Source: Planctomycetota bacterium (lineage in GTDB: Bacteria > Planctomycetota > Phycisphaerae > UBA1845). Taken from it: a stretch of 64,000 nt of DNA. The DNA is taken from assembly GCA_024280855.1 (NCBI GenBank), contig JAJRPG010000077.1, forward strand, positions 1 to 64,000, read 5' to 3'. The stretch's first letter is position 1. Each line of letters starts with the position of its first letter. The translations under genes were made by a program, and so were the position numbers. Of the stretch, positions 18,119 through 28,403 are shown in pieces. Under the pieces are notes generated by a model. That model searched no databases and was not told where the DNA came from. It worked only from the letters and a program-made list of their open reading frames with translations.

Positions 18119-19378
18119 ATGAACATTCTCTACCTCGCACATCGCTTACCTTATCCGCCCAACAAAGGTGATAAGCTGCGCGCGTTTCATCAAATAAAAC
18201 ACCTCGCCCGCAACCACCGCGTATGGTGCGCTTGTTTCGTGGATGATCCACAAGACGAAGTTCACATTCCTATATTGCAAAAATACTGCACGCAACTAAC
18301 CACTGTAAGACTGAGTCCGCGCCTAGCCACCATCCGTGGTCTAGCCGGGTTAGCCTGCGGGAAATCTCTTACACAATCGTACTACGAGCATCAAGGCATG
18401 AGGCGCGTCTTAGATGATTGGTACAAGCGTACTACGTTCGACGTCGTCGTCGCCTTTTCATCGAGCATGGCTCCTTACGCCATGTTCGCGCCATGTCGCC
18501 GCCGTGTACTAGATTTTTGCGATTTGGATAGTGCCAAATGGTCGCAGTTCGCTGATCAATCACGATGGCCTCTACGTCTACTATATCGCACAGAAGGGCG
18601 ACGACTAGCTAACTTGGAACGACAGTGGATCGATAAAGCCGACGCTACGATTCTCATCTCGCGTTCGGAACGTGACCAGTTAAGTAGCGACATTGATCGA
18701 AGAAAAGTTCACGTTGTGGGCAACGGAGTCGAAGTTTCAGATTCGCCAATCGTCAAAAAGCCATCGAAAGAAAATGCCAACGCTGCGACTGTTGTTGGGT
18801 TTATGGGCGTCATGGATTACAAGCCCAACGTAGAAGGCGTCGCGTGGTTTGTAAAATCATGCTGGCCAACTATCCGAAAGAAGATGCCCCAAGCCGAGTT
18901 TCATATTGTCGGACGCTCACCAAATTCAAAGGCGAAAAAGTTAGCATGCTATGAGGGTGTGCGCGTTATCGGAAATGTTCCCGACGCCCAGCAAGCGGTC
19001 TCAGCCTTCGACGTCAGCGTGGCTCCGCTTCTTTTAGCACGCGGCTTACAAAACAAAGTGCTGGAAGCCATGGCCTGCGGTAAGCCGGTCGTGCTGACCC
19101 GACAGGCTGCCGAGGGGATTCATGGCGAGCCAGGCCAACATTTCTTGGTTCAAAACGATCCAACAAAATTTTCTCAGTCAGTCATTTCGCTTTTGCAACA
19201 GCCCATCGTGCGAGAGCAGATTGGCCAGCGAGCTAGGCATTACGTTAGCGTGCATCACCAATGGCGTCACGAATTAAGCAAGCTGGAACTCGTAGTCACC
19301 GGCATCAGCCAAGCGGCAAACAAGTGTGTCTATCCAAATGAGCCGCGGGCTTCAGCCCGCGCGGACGCACAAAACTAA
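18119..19378 (+). CDS. Glycosyltransferase family 4, PEP-CTERM/XrtA-associated (TIGR03087 type)
   Basis: This is a 419-residue GT-B glycosyltransferase. 'LAHRLPYPPNKGDKLRAFH' is the signature opening of the TIGR03087 sugar transferases of exosortase loci, and 'RVLDFCDLDSAKWSQFA' is the next hallmark. The donor-sugar half has 'VGFMGVMDYKPNVEGVAWF' and 'GLQNKVLEAMACGKPVVLT', where the E of 'KVLEAMACG' is the usual GT4 nucleotide contact. It likely acts in exopolysaccharide synthesis at the cytoplasmic membrane. The last 13 or so codons are formed by a REP-like element (19340-19365), so the natural C terminus has probably been extended by repeat insertion. Confidence 0.9.
   Translation: MNILYLAHRLPYPPNKGDKLRAFHQIKHLARNHRVWCACFVDDPQDEVHIPILQKYCTQLTTVRLSPRLATIRGLAGLACGKSLTQSYYEHQGMRRVLDDWYKRTTFDVVVAFSSSMAPYAMFAPCRRRVLDFCDLDSAKWSQFADQSRWPLRLLYRTEGRRLANLERQWIDKADATILISRSERDQLSSDIDRRKVHVVGNGVEVSDSPIVKKPSKENANAATVVGFMGVMDYKPNVEGVAWFVKSCWPTIRKKMPQAEFHIVGRSPNSKAKKLACYEGVRVIGNVPDAQQAVSAFDVSVAPLLLARGLQNKVLEAMACGKPVVLTRQAAEGIHGEPGQHFLVQNDPTKFSQSVISLLQQPIVREQIGQRARHYVSVHHQWRHELSKLELVVTGISQAANKCVYPNEPRASARADAQN
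19340..19365 (+). repeat. REP-like hairpin, family 2, copy 2
   Basis: The element has the GAGCCGC head, a stem GCGGGCT/AGCCCGC around TC, and a GCGGA tail. Compared with copy 1, T-A pairs are changed to C-G on both arms. It lies inside the 3' end of the glycosyltransferase frame. Its tail plus following bases (GCGCGGACGCACAA) recur at about 19553-19566. Confidence 0.72.
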
Positions 19379-19406
19379 TCTCCTATCATCATCAATTAAT
19401 TGCCAT

Positions 19407-19435
19407 CAGAGCCGCACGGCGCAAGCCTGCGGGCA
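19407..19435 (+). repeat. REP-like hairpin, family 1, single copy
   Basis: This is half of the doublet element: CAGAG followed by the hairpin CCGCACGGC-GCAA-GCCTGCGG and GGCAT. No matching inverted partner was seen within the next 150 bases. Confidence 0.7.
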
Positions 19436-19667
19436 TGTTTCCGAGCTTGGTAGTGTCGGCGAATAATTGCCACCTCGATTGCGTCAGATACTCAGATGGC
19501 GTCATATGTGAGGTATGAGTGATTTACGAGCGCAAGTTGCTAGCCGTTCCGCGCGGACGCACAAGCTCAGACGCCGTCCGCATAGTTGCCATGTTCGTCT
19601 CCCCCGCAGACAATACACCTCACGAAAATGGCTCGCATGTCATATCGTGTGGAGACTCAGCAGCCCC

Positions 19668-20489
19668 ATGATTACAACTTTTCTTTATGCCCTCGCCGGC
19701 GGTGTCGCCCTCATCTTAGCCACCTGCAACCCGCAACAAATTGCATGGAAATTCCACAGACTCGCGGGCATCCTAGTCTTGGTCCTGGTCGTCCCCGCCA
19801 CAGCTTGGCTATGGCAAAATCAGTCAGCTACGGATGGCTCATTCGTAAATATCACTACCGGACTTGGCGCAGTCGCATCGCTCGGCGCCATGGGCATGAT
19901 GCTCTTGGCTCCGTTAGCCGGGCGTATCGCATCCATTTTTCGTACTTGTTGCATCGTAACCGGCGCAGCCAGCCTGGGCAGCGCAACAATTTTAGCCTGC
20001 GCAGGAAAATCTTTTTCGATCGGGTTACTCGCCCTGGTTGTCGCCAACGAGTTGCTAGCAGCCATGCTACTGGGCAGCATCACCGTAGCTTGGCTACTAG
20101 GTCATGCATACCTCACCGCTACCAAAATGACCATCGCACCGCTGCAACATTTCAGCAAAATGCTTTTAATTTCGATAAGCGCCAGGGCATTGTTTACCAT
20201 TGCCAGTCTGGGCATAGCCTACTTGGTCGGCGGGGAAAGCGCATCGGAAACATCTTCCACAGCCGGTGTTTGGGTAATGAACCTGCTGCAAAATCAATGG
20301 ATTATCATTACCATTAGAATAGGATTAGGCGTCGTCGCTGTGGGGATTTTTGCGTACATGGTTTCAGATTGCGTCAGGCTCCGGGCTACGCAATCCGCGA
20401 CGGGTATATTGTATTTCGCCTCGATTTTTGCTTACGTCGGGGAATTAGCCAACCAACATCTCATTGTAGAATGCGGTTGGCCTATATAA
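19668..20489 (+). CDS. Predicted polytopic membrane protein
   Basis: Not assigned to a family with confidence. From ATG 19668 the protein has 273 residues with about eight hydrophobic helices and short loops. A conserved-looking segment 'LGHAYLTATKMTIAPL' follows the fifth helix and recalls uncharacterised membrane proteins seen with respiratory or redox genes. The frame extends upstream to 19515, but that region is basic, matches repeat remnants and gives no signal sequence, so the internal ATG is preferred. It follows the glycan genes on the same strand, after a 289-nt gap. Confidence 0.7.
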   Translation: MITTFLYALAGGVALILATCNPQQIAWKFHRLAGILVLVLVVPATAWLWQNQSATDGSFVNITTGLGAVASLGAMGMMLLAPLAGRIASIFRTCCIVTGAASLGSATILACAGKSFSIGLLALVVANELLAAMLLGSITVAWLLGHAYLTATKMTIAPLQHFSKMLLISISARALFTIASLGIAYLVGGESASETSSTAGVWVMNLLQNQWIIITIRIGLGVVAVGIFAYMVSDCVRLRATQSATGILYFASIFAYVGELANQHLIVECGWPI

Positions 20490-20532
20490 AGGTTGACTCG
20501 CCCAATGCGGGTCGTGGAGAGTGAATCACATC

Positions 20533-20973
20533 ATGCAATTACGATTTGATTGTCCTGAAGATAAATGCGTAGCCCTCATCGAATTCGAGCCGTTAGAAGA
20601 ATGCGGCGACACCATGAAATGTCCACGCTGTAAGACTGAGCATAAATTGCACATTACGCAATCACTGCGTGACGAGCATAGCGTGGATCAATGCGCGGTA
20701 TGCGCAGGCCGTGAGTTATTTATTAGAAAAGATTTTCCGCAAAAGCTAGGCCTTTTCATCGTCGTCGTATTCGGAGCCGCGGCTATTTATTACTTCAGCA
20801 AAAACATTTTGACCTCATGGGCTATCCTTGCCTCAGCCATTTTGCTTGACCTCGCCATCTACTATTTCATCGGCAAGGTCACGACCTGCTATGCTTGTCG
20901 CGCGGAATATCGTAAGTGCGTCCCCAATACCACCCACGAAGGATTCGACCTAGCTACTTCAGAAAAATACTAG
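20533..20973 (+). CDS. Zinc-ribbon membrane protein, 146 residues
   Basis: Function unknown. The N-terminal part has paired cysteines 'FDCPEDKC' and 'MKCPRCKTEHKLHI', and a second pair lies in 'DQCAVCAGRELF'. These look like two small zinc ribbons. Two membrane helices follow (about residues 72-88 and 94-112), then another cysteine pair 'TCYACRAEYRKC'. The start is uncertain: ATG 20533 lies 12 nt behind GGAG, while GTG 20521 is almost on top of it. The gene lies 43 nt behind the membrane protein gene and ends before a bidirectional terminator. Confidence 0.75.
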   Translation: MQLRFDCPEDKCVALIEFEPLEECGDTMKCPRCKTEHKLHITQSLRDEHSVDQCAVCAGRELFIRKDFPQKLGLFIVVVFGAAAIYYFSKNILTSWAILASAILLDLAIYYFIGKVTTCYACRAEYRKCVPNTTHEGFDLATSEKY

Positions 20974-21015
20974 GCAACTAAATCTATTGCACCATCTGGG
21001 TGGCAGGAGTATGCC

Positions 21016-21041
21016 GTCATTCCCGCCTGCGCGGGAATGAC
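21016..21041 (+). repeat. Perfect 11-bp-arm palindrome
   Basis: GTCATTCCCGC and GCGGGAATGAC flank a CTGC loop. It lies between the 20973 stop and a terminator, and looks like the widespread 'CATTCCCGC' intergenic palindrome. Confidence 0.7.
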
Positions 21042-21055
21042 TAAGCAACAAAAAA

Positions 21056-21089
21056 AGAGGCCGGACAGCCACCAAGCTATCCGACCTCT
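21056..21089. terminator. Bidirectional terminator between convergent genes
   Basis: AGAGGCCGGACAG pairs with CTATCCGACCTCT around a loop of about 8 nt. An A-run precedes it and an AT-rich stretch follows, so it can serve both the gene ending at 20973 and the minus-strand gene ending at 21125. Confidence 0.7.
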
Positions 21090-21124
21090 AAAAATATTTT
21101 TATCTGCGTTTCTGCTAAGCCAAA

Positions 21125-22390
21125 TCATCCAATATCCAAGGCCATGATTTTCGTCTTATCGCGAATAATTAGTGTCTTCCCAACCAGCGTAGGCACTGAC
21201 CATGCAACCTTATCCAGCATTTGCGCTTTAGAGATAATCGTAAATCCTTCCGGTGTAGCCTTGACTAATCCCAACACGCCATCTTCATCTAAGAGGATGA
21301 ATTTGCCATCAGCATATACACACGTCGCCTTAGCAAAACCACGTTCACGCCAGGCTATATCACCGCTCTTTATGTTTATCGCAGAGAAGAAATTGGGCGC
21401 GCGATTCCCCGTCGAGCCATATACATAATCGCCGACCTTGATCGAGTTCACATGATAGAACTGAACCTTCCTCGACGTCCAAACTTCTTCAACATCAATC
21501 TTCTCGCCGTTCTTCGTCAACTTCAAACCGCGAGAACCAGCGCCAGATGTCGAGATAAACAAAATGTCATCATCAATAACCGGCATACAAATATTTTGTT
21601 TCCACTGATTACCGATTTCATACGACCACATGTACTTACCGTTGTTGGGATCAATGCCTACAACCTCATCAGCCATGAACGTAACCAGATGGTCTTCACC
21701 GTTAAGCTTAATCAACTTCGGTGTCGAATAACTATTCTTATAGCTAAGCTGTTTCCATTTTAACTTACCCGTAAGCTTATCCAATGCGATGATACTTTGA
21801 TCTTCGCCGCCGACAAGCACGATGATCGTATCCTTATATTCAATCGGACTAGACGAGTAACCGTGATTGAGGAAATTCCCCTTGTACTTTTTCCATAAAT
21901 TCACGCCCCAATACTTCTTACCATCTTCTTTATTGAGGCAGTGCATTTTCCCAGCCATGCCTATGCTGTAGATGCGGTCACCAACAATCAGCGGCGTACT
22001 ACGCGGACCAACGCCAAACTGAACACCATGCTCTTCATTAATAATAGATTTGAATTTGTGTTCCCAAATCGTATCGCCTGTCTTGGCATCCATACAGATG
22101 GTGACTTCTTTCTTGCCGTCACGATACATCGTATACAGCCGATCATTCTCTGCGAGGACCGCCGAGTACGCTTCACCAATATCCCGCGTCCAAAGTTTCT
22201 TAGGACCATCGTCAGGCCATTTGTCAGCCAGACCCTTCGAGTCTACTTTGAAGCTTTGATTCGGACCGCCCCATTGCGTCCACTGCGCCTTCGCCACGCC
22301 ATTAGCCATCGCTGAAAGTGCCACAGACATGACAGCCACTCGGATACCTGTGCGCCAGGCGCGACTCAAGATTACGTTAATAGTTCCCAT
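21125..22390 (-). CDS. Exported PQQ-type beta-propeller protein
   Basis: The protein of 421 residues has a signal peptide ending near 'GVAKA' and then about seven or eight PQQ-like propeller blades. Each blade has the pattern of a Trp-containing last strand, for example 'DAKTGDTIWEHKF', 'NKEDGKKYWGVNLW', 'DKLTGKLKWKQL' and 'NIKSGDIAWRERG'. The opening 'WTQWGGPNQSFKVDSKGLADKWPDDGPKKLW' (read in parts) is common in planctomycete outer-membrane-assembly-like propeller proteins. No PQQ-dehydrogenase active site is evident, so it is probably a structural or binding protein. ATG 22390 is chosen because AAGGA lies 8 nt upstream; ATG 22420 is an alternative. Confidence 0.85.
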   Translation of the reverse strand: MGTINVILSRAWRTGIRVAVMSVALSAMANGVAKAQWTQWGGPNQSFKVDSKGLADKWPDDGPKKLWTRDIGEAYSAVLAENDRLYTMYRDGKKEVTICMDAKTGDTIWEHKFKSIINEEHGVQFGVGPRSTPLIVGDRIYSIGMAGKMHCLNKEDGKKYWGVNLWKKYKGNFLNHGYSSSPIEYKDTIIVLVGGEDQSIIALDKLTGKLKWKQLSYKNSYSTPKLIKLNGEDHLVTFMADEVVGIDPNNGKYMWSYEIGNQWKQNICMPVIDDDILFISTSGAGSRGLKLTKNGEKIDVEEVWTSRKVQFYHVNSIKVGDYVYGSTGNRAPNFFSAINIKSGDIAWRERGFAKATCVYADGKFILLDEDGVLGLVKATPEGFTIISKAQMLDKVAWSVPTLVGKTLIIRDKTKIMALDIG

Positions 22391-22904
22391 TACATAAATC
22401 CTTAGATGATTAGCCAACATTGTACCAAGCGCCCAGTGGTCCGATCGATGGCAAACAGTGCAAAATCGCGGCCCACGACATTACCAGTATAACCCACGGT
22501 CCCTTCCGATTCATCCAGTGTATCACCAACGATTGTGTCGAAACATGTCACTCATGTAACGTGCAGACCTCACGACGCGCCAAGTTCTAGTGAACAGGGT
22601 GCCCCATTGTTCGGGTACTCCCGAAGGGTGGGGGAAGGATGTTCAAAAACTAAATCGAGAATTAACCCTTCGTATCAACAGATTATCAGACGTTACACGT
22701 TAATACCGAGAAAAATGCCCGTAGTTACTTGTCTACCGCGACTTTACAGGCCTATAGTCCCTGCGGGGTTAGGAAAATACTTAGCCACTGACCAATATGA
22801 ATGCTTACGGCCTGTCGAGCGTTATTTTATAACGAACGGCAGGCCGTTTTAGGTTTGTTATGCCTAGTAGCCTCGATCATGCCCCCATTTGGGCAACGGC
22901 TAAC
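22391..22904. other. Intergenic region between propeller and desaturase genes
   Basis: About 510 bases with no credible gene. A 105-codon plus-strand frame at 22535 lacks a ribosome binding site and any family pattern. A strong hairpin lies at 22807-22847. Confidence 0.5.
22807..22847 (+). terminator. Strong hairpin with short T-run
   Basis: ACGGCCTG-CG-CGTTAT pairs with ATAACG-CG-CAGGCCGT around TTT, with small internal bulges, and TTTT follows on the plus strand. It is 58 nt past the end of the minus-strand desaturase, so it could serve that gene or an unseen plus-strand transcript. Confidence 0.5.
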
Positions 22905-23957
22905 TCAGGCAGCTTTTTTCACTTTGGCATCGATATGATGCGCTTCTCGAATATGTTCCGGCACGCCGTTCAAATCCCAAATAATGCCGACCTTCGACAT
23001 GCACCATAAAACATAATAAGTAAAATCGTATTCCCACCAATAGAAGCCCTGACGAACTGAGCCGGGATAATAGTGATGGTTATTGTGCCATCCCTCGCCG
23101 AACGTAATGATCGCTAGCCACCAGTTGTTACGACTTTCGTCCTTGCTCTTGTAGCGCTTCTTACCGAACACATGCGTGAGCGAGTTAATCGTGAACGTCG
23201 CGTGCGAACAAACAATCGTCGAAACAAAGAACGCCCAAATCAACATCTGTCCGCCGGAGGTGTTCCAGCCTTGATTTTGCAGATAAACGCCGAGGAAAAA
23301 CAGGCCTACACCTTCGAGTAGTGGCACGAGATTGTCATATCGATCAAGGAACCGAAGCTCTGGAAATTTCATCAAATCAGGCACGGACTTTTCTTCAAAA
23401 CCAAACGCCCCTTTAGACGTAATCCAGCCCATATGGCTCCAAAACAGCCCATGCTGTACCGGCGAGTGAACGTCGTTTTCCTGGTCGGAGTTACGGTGAT
23501 GGTGACGATGGCGAGCCGCCCACCAGATAGGCCCGCGCTGCACGCTCGAATTCCCCACGACCGCAAAGATAAACTGCGCCACCCGCGAGGTCTTATACGC
23601 ACAGTGTGAAAACAGCCTGTGGTAGAAAGCCGTGATGGAAAACATATGCACGACATATAGCCCAGCCGCGATTCCGCAGGCAATCCAACTCCAGCCTACC
23701 CAAATCACCCCTAAACACATGAGGTGCATCCCGGCATAAGGAATCAAACGCGCCCAATCGACTGCGTATTTGTCAGCCGTCTCATCGACGGAGTATTCCA
23801 TACCAGAGTTGTCAAACCAACAGCCTACCGCTCGGAAAAATTTGCGAATTCCGCCCGTTTCAGGAGCTGATGTATCTTCCGAGATTGCGTTATTACCCAA
23901 CTCGGCTTTTTCGTCTGTTGATGTTTGCGGATTCATCCGTTCTTTTGCGGATTCCAT
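22905..23957 (-). CDS. Acyl-CoA/acyl-lipid delta-9-type fatty acid desaturase
   Basis: This 350-residue membrane di-iron desaturase has three histidine boxes: 'HRLFSH', 'HRHHH' (in 'ARHRHHHRNSDQ') and 'HNNHH' (in 'EGWHNNHHYYPG'). The pattern 'HRxxSH...HRxHHxxxD...EGxHNxHH' is that of stearoyl-CoA/acyl-CoA delta-9 desaturases, which place a double bond into saturated acyl chains. Four membrane helices flank the boxes. About 55 polar residues precede the first helix. ATG 23957 has AAGGAT and AGGTAG upstream. An electron donor is not encoded next to it. Confidence 0.92.
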   Translation of the reverse strand: MESAKERMNPQTSTDEKAELGNNAISEDTSAPETGGIRKFFRAVGCWFDNSGMEYSVDETADKYAVDWARLIPYAGMHLMCLGVIWVGWSWIACGIAAGLYVVHMFSITAFYHRLFSHCAYKTSRVAQFIFAVVGNSSVQRGPIWWAARHRHHHRNSDQENDVHSPVQHGLFWSHMGWITSKGAFGFEEKSVPDLMKFPELRFLDRYDNLVPLLEGVGLFFLGVYLQNQGWNTSGGQMLIWAFFVSTIVCSHATFTINSLTHVFGKKRYKSKDESRNNWWLAIITFGEGWHNNHHYYPGSVRQGFYWWEYDFTYYVLWCMSKVGIIWDLNGVPEHIREAHHIDAKVKKAA

Positions 23958-24335
23958 GCTACCTAATATCCTTCATTTAGTAATATACGCAGCCACAATC
24001 TGGTCTACCGCGCCGCAAACCACCATTGTTCGCATCTCAGGCTTAGCTGCCTTTGGTATTTTAGGGCTTAGCTGTGAAAAATCAATGTCCGTCTGTTCAT
24101 CCAGGCCCGCTCATAATCCCCTGCAATCTGTATACCCCCAAAGCAGGCCGGGGTTACGTTTCTCGCACTTACTATAAAGATCGTCTCGAACGCCCTCACC
24201 GCATGACACGAAGACCGCCAACGAGCCTCTTGCCCGTGCCATCGCCTGTATCTTTAACACAGGCCAGCTAGAATCCACTCTGATCGATAGCAGGATGTGC
24301 CAAAACGGCAGCGCACTATTACGGAATATGCAATA
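23958..24335. other. Intergenic stretch
   Basis: About 375 bases between the divergent desaturase gene and the 24336 gene. Nothing recognisable was seen; short frames here are in poor context. Confidence 0.4.
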
Positions 24336-24716
24336 ATGTCACTTATAGAAAAAATTCTGCCAGAACTGATTCTACTTGAACCGGGGCCTGAACGTCAGCG
24401 AATGCTCGCTTACGCAATTTACGGGCCAAGGACAGGCATCACAGCTTTCATCATGGTTGTCAGCGTTACTGGCCTGTTTGTATTGTGGGACAAGCTGGTG
24501 ACATCAATTCCGTCGACATGGTCACTGCTCATCATTCTCGTATTATTTCTAATTGGCCTTGGCATGGTCATATGGTACACCCGGCTAGACATCAGACGCC
24601 GCCTGCGTACACAACTTGCCCAAACAGGCATCCCGATTTGCATCCCCTGTGGGTACAATCTAACCGGCAACAAATCCGGCGTCTGCCCGGAATGCGGGAC
24701 GATTATTGCCCCGTAG
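24336..24716 (+). CDS. Small membrane protein with C-terminal zinc ribbon
   Basis: Function unknown. The 126-residue protein has a cytoplasmic start, two membrane helices (about residues 35-55 and 65-85) and a C-terminal zinc ribbon 'CIPCGYNLTG...CPECGTIIAP'. The 'CxxCGYxLxG' plus 'CPECG' ribbon recurs in the proteins at 27836, 36523 and 36906 and is frequent in planctomycete small membrane proteins. GTG 24297 is an alternative start that would add 13 residues. No operon partner is seen. Confidence 0.7.
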   Translation: MSLIEKILPELILLEPGPERQRMLAYAIYGPRTGITAFIMVVSVTGLFVLWDKLVTSIPSTWSLLIILVLFLIGLGMVIWYTRLDIRRRLRTQLAQTGIPICIPCGYNLTGNKSGVCPECGTIIAP

Positions 24717-24815
24717 GGCACGTCGCTGATTCGCCTACTGGCGATGCCTCAACTGTCGTCATGTAATACACCCACGCAGACAAAAAACGGCTAAACATGA
24801 TTACCGAGAAAATTC

Positions 24816-24848
24816 TTGACAGGGCCCAAAGCCTGACTTATGAGTCAG
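24816..24848 (+). promoter_or_regulatory. Likely katG promoter with a dyad over the -10
   Basis: TTGACA at 24816-24821 is followed after 17 nt by TATGAG at 24839-24844, a reasonable sigma70-type pair about 55 nt before the start codon. CTGACT-TATG-AGTCAG at 24833-24848 is a perfect 6-bp-arm dyad that overlaps the -10 and could be an operator for a redox-sensing repressor. Which regulator binds is not known. Confidence 0.45.
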
Positions 24849-24866
24849 CATGCTTAATAGAGTTAA

Positions 24867-27224
<2,358 letters not shown>

Positions 27225-27267
27225 TCTCAGTGGGTAACGGTCGTCCGTCAAGTTTCATGTCAGGAAG

Positions 27268-27331
27268 AAAAGGTGTCAGGTTGAATTAATTGTCCACTGA
27301 GGAAGGAAATATATTCAACCTGACACCTTTT
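27268..27331. repeat. Inverted-repeat element, 19-bp perfect arms
   Basis: The left arm AAAAGGTGTCAGGTTGAAT at 27268-27286 is perfectly complementary to the arm at 27313-27331. The left arm with its flank (GAAGAAAAGGTGTCAGG) recurs at 28293-28309. It ends in a T-run and might also terminate katG transcription. Confidence 0.7.
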
Positions 27332-27616
27332 TATTCGTCAGGAAACTGGCGGGGTGTTTTTTTGTATCTGAGGATTAACAATCTGGCTTGCTGGCTGGTT
27401 TCCTCGTTCGCTGATATATTCAATTGACTTCGCATGTTTAGTTACCATAAAATTATGGGTGACTAGGAAGCTAATTTGAAAGGGGGGCTCTCATGCATAC
27501 AATCACTTGGCTGAATGTAGTCGCTACAACCGTGATTTCAACGATTTCGATTTCGCCTCACATTTCCCCTCTTGTGAGTATAAACAACCACGACAATTAC
27601 GTCGGTCATAACAATA

Positions 27617-27662
27617 GGGGGCAGTCACCTATATATGAGGAATTAATTGGTGACTGTCCCCC
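27617..27662. repeat. Inverted-repeat element GGGGGCAGTCACC type
   Basis: GGGGGCAGTCACC pairs with GGTGACTGTCCCCC (one bulged base) around about 19 AT-rich bases. A related element lies at 28343-28403. Confidence 0.65.
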
Positions 27663-27835
27663 TTTATCTTATCCCTTTGTCCTTATCCTTTTCATTAAGG
27701 ACGCTCCATGGAAATAGTATGCGCATTAGTAACCGCCGAAGTTGGGTAGACTGTATGGATGAGCGATATTAGTTGCGAAATGTAACGCTGCTCTACCGAA
27801 ATTGCAAAATGATGCGCACGCTCAATCGTAGACTT

Positions 27836-28288
27836 ATGGACAAGATTTCATATATGACCTTAGAAGTTAAAAATTGCTTAGATTGCGGCTATATCCTTGA
27901 TGGACTGTCGATTAATCGATGCCCGGAGTGTGGTCGTACTTTCAATATAGGTAATAACAAGACGTATGCACTTAATAATCCGCGTGGACGACCTCTGCGA
28001 TCTGGCGTTGGCTATTTAAGTGTTGCTTGCATCGGGCTGATCGTGATTATTTGGTTCATTTCTGCGAGTGAACCTATGGAGTCCTTTTATCGACCAGACT
28101 GGGTTCAGAAAAAAAGACTGGTTTGGAAGCTCGCGCAATCGGCCGAGTTAGGAGTACTTTTTGTTGGGGCAATACAATCGAGGAGGAACCGATACTCTTG
28201 GATGCATCGCCTCGGAATGTGGATTGCCGGTTTTTCACTACTGGGATTCTGGTTTTTTTTCTTTGTGCTTGGTATTTTCTCGCATTAA
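27836..28288 (+). CDS. Zinc-ribbon membrane protein, about 150 residues
   Basis: Function unknown. Near the N terminus a zinc ribbon 'CLDCGYILDGLSINRCPECG' is followed by a membrane helix (about residues 57-76) and two hydrophobic segments toward the C terminus ('GVLFVGAI', 'IAGFSLLGFWFFFFVLGIF'). The ribbon matches the motif of the proteins at 24336 and 36906, though here it is N-terminal. The start is uncertain: in-frame ATGs lie at 27809, 27836 and 27854. The gene is bracketed by inverted-repeat elements on both sides. Confidence 0.6.
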   Translation: MDKISYMTLEVKNCLDCGYILDGLSINRCPECGRTFNIGNNKTYALNNPRGRPLRSGVGYLSVACIGLIVIIWFISASEPMESFYRPDWVQKKRLVWKLAQSAELGVLFVGAIQSRRNRYSWMHRLGMWIAGFSLLGFWFFFFVLGIFSH

Positions 28289-28342
28289 AAGAGAAGAAAA
28301 GGTGTCAGGATGAAGAAAATATCTCAAGCAACGTATACCTAC

Positions 28343-28403
28343 GAACAATAGGGGACAGTCACGAAATAATTGCACGAAAATAGGTGGCTGCCCTCTATTG
28401 TTC
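28343..28403. repeat. Inverted-repeat element overlapping the end of the EEP gene
   Basis: GAACAATAGGGGACAGTCAC at 28343-28362 pairs with the arm at 28384-28403, with three mismatches in 20. The right arm includes the stop codon and last codons of the minus-strand EEP-family gene. It is related to the element at 27617-27662. Confidence 0.65.

Larger units (their letters stand above)
27225..27835. other. Repeat-rich intergenic region
   Basis: About 610 bases. It holds two inverted-repeat elements (27268-27331 and 27617-27662). A 74-codon frame at 27493 has a G-rich stretch before its ATG, but its 3' third is made of the second repeat. No recognisable gene was seen. Confidence 0.5.

Noticed and set aside
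19515-19667. N-terminal extension of the membrane protein at 19668
   Set aside because: The segment is basic and repeat-derived. The ATG at 19668 leads straight into the first helix.
22535-22852. 105-codon plus-strand frame
   Set aside because: It lacks a ribosome binding site, has odd composition and runs through a terminator-like hairpin.
27493-27717. 74-codon frame with a G-rich stretch before ATG
   Set aside because: Its 3' third is an inverted-repeat element and the protein shows no fold-like pattern. It may be a remnant.
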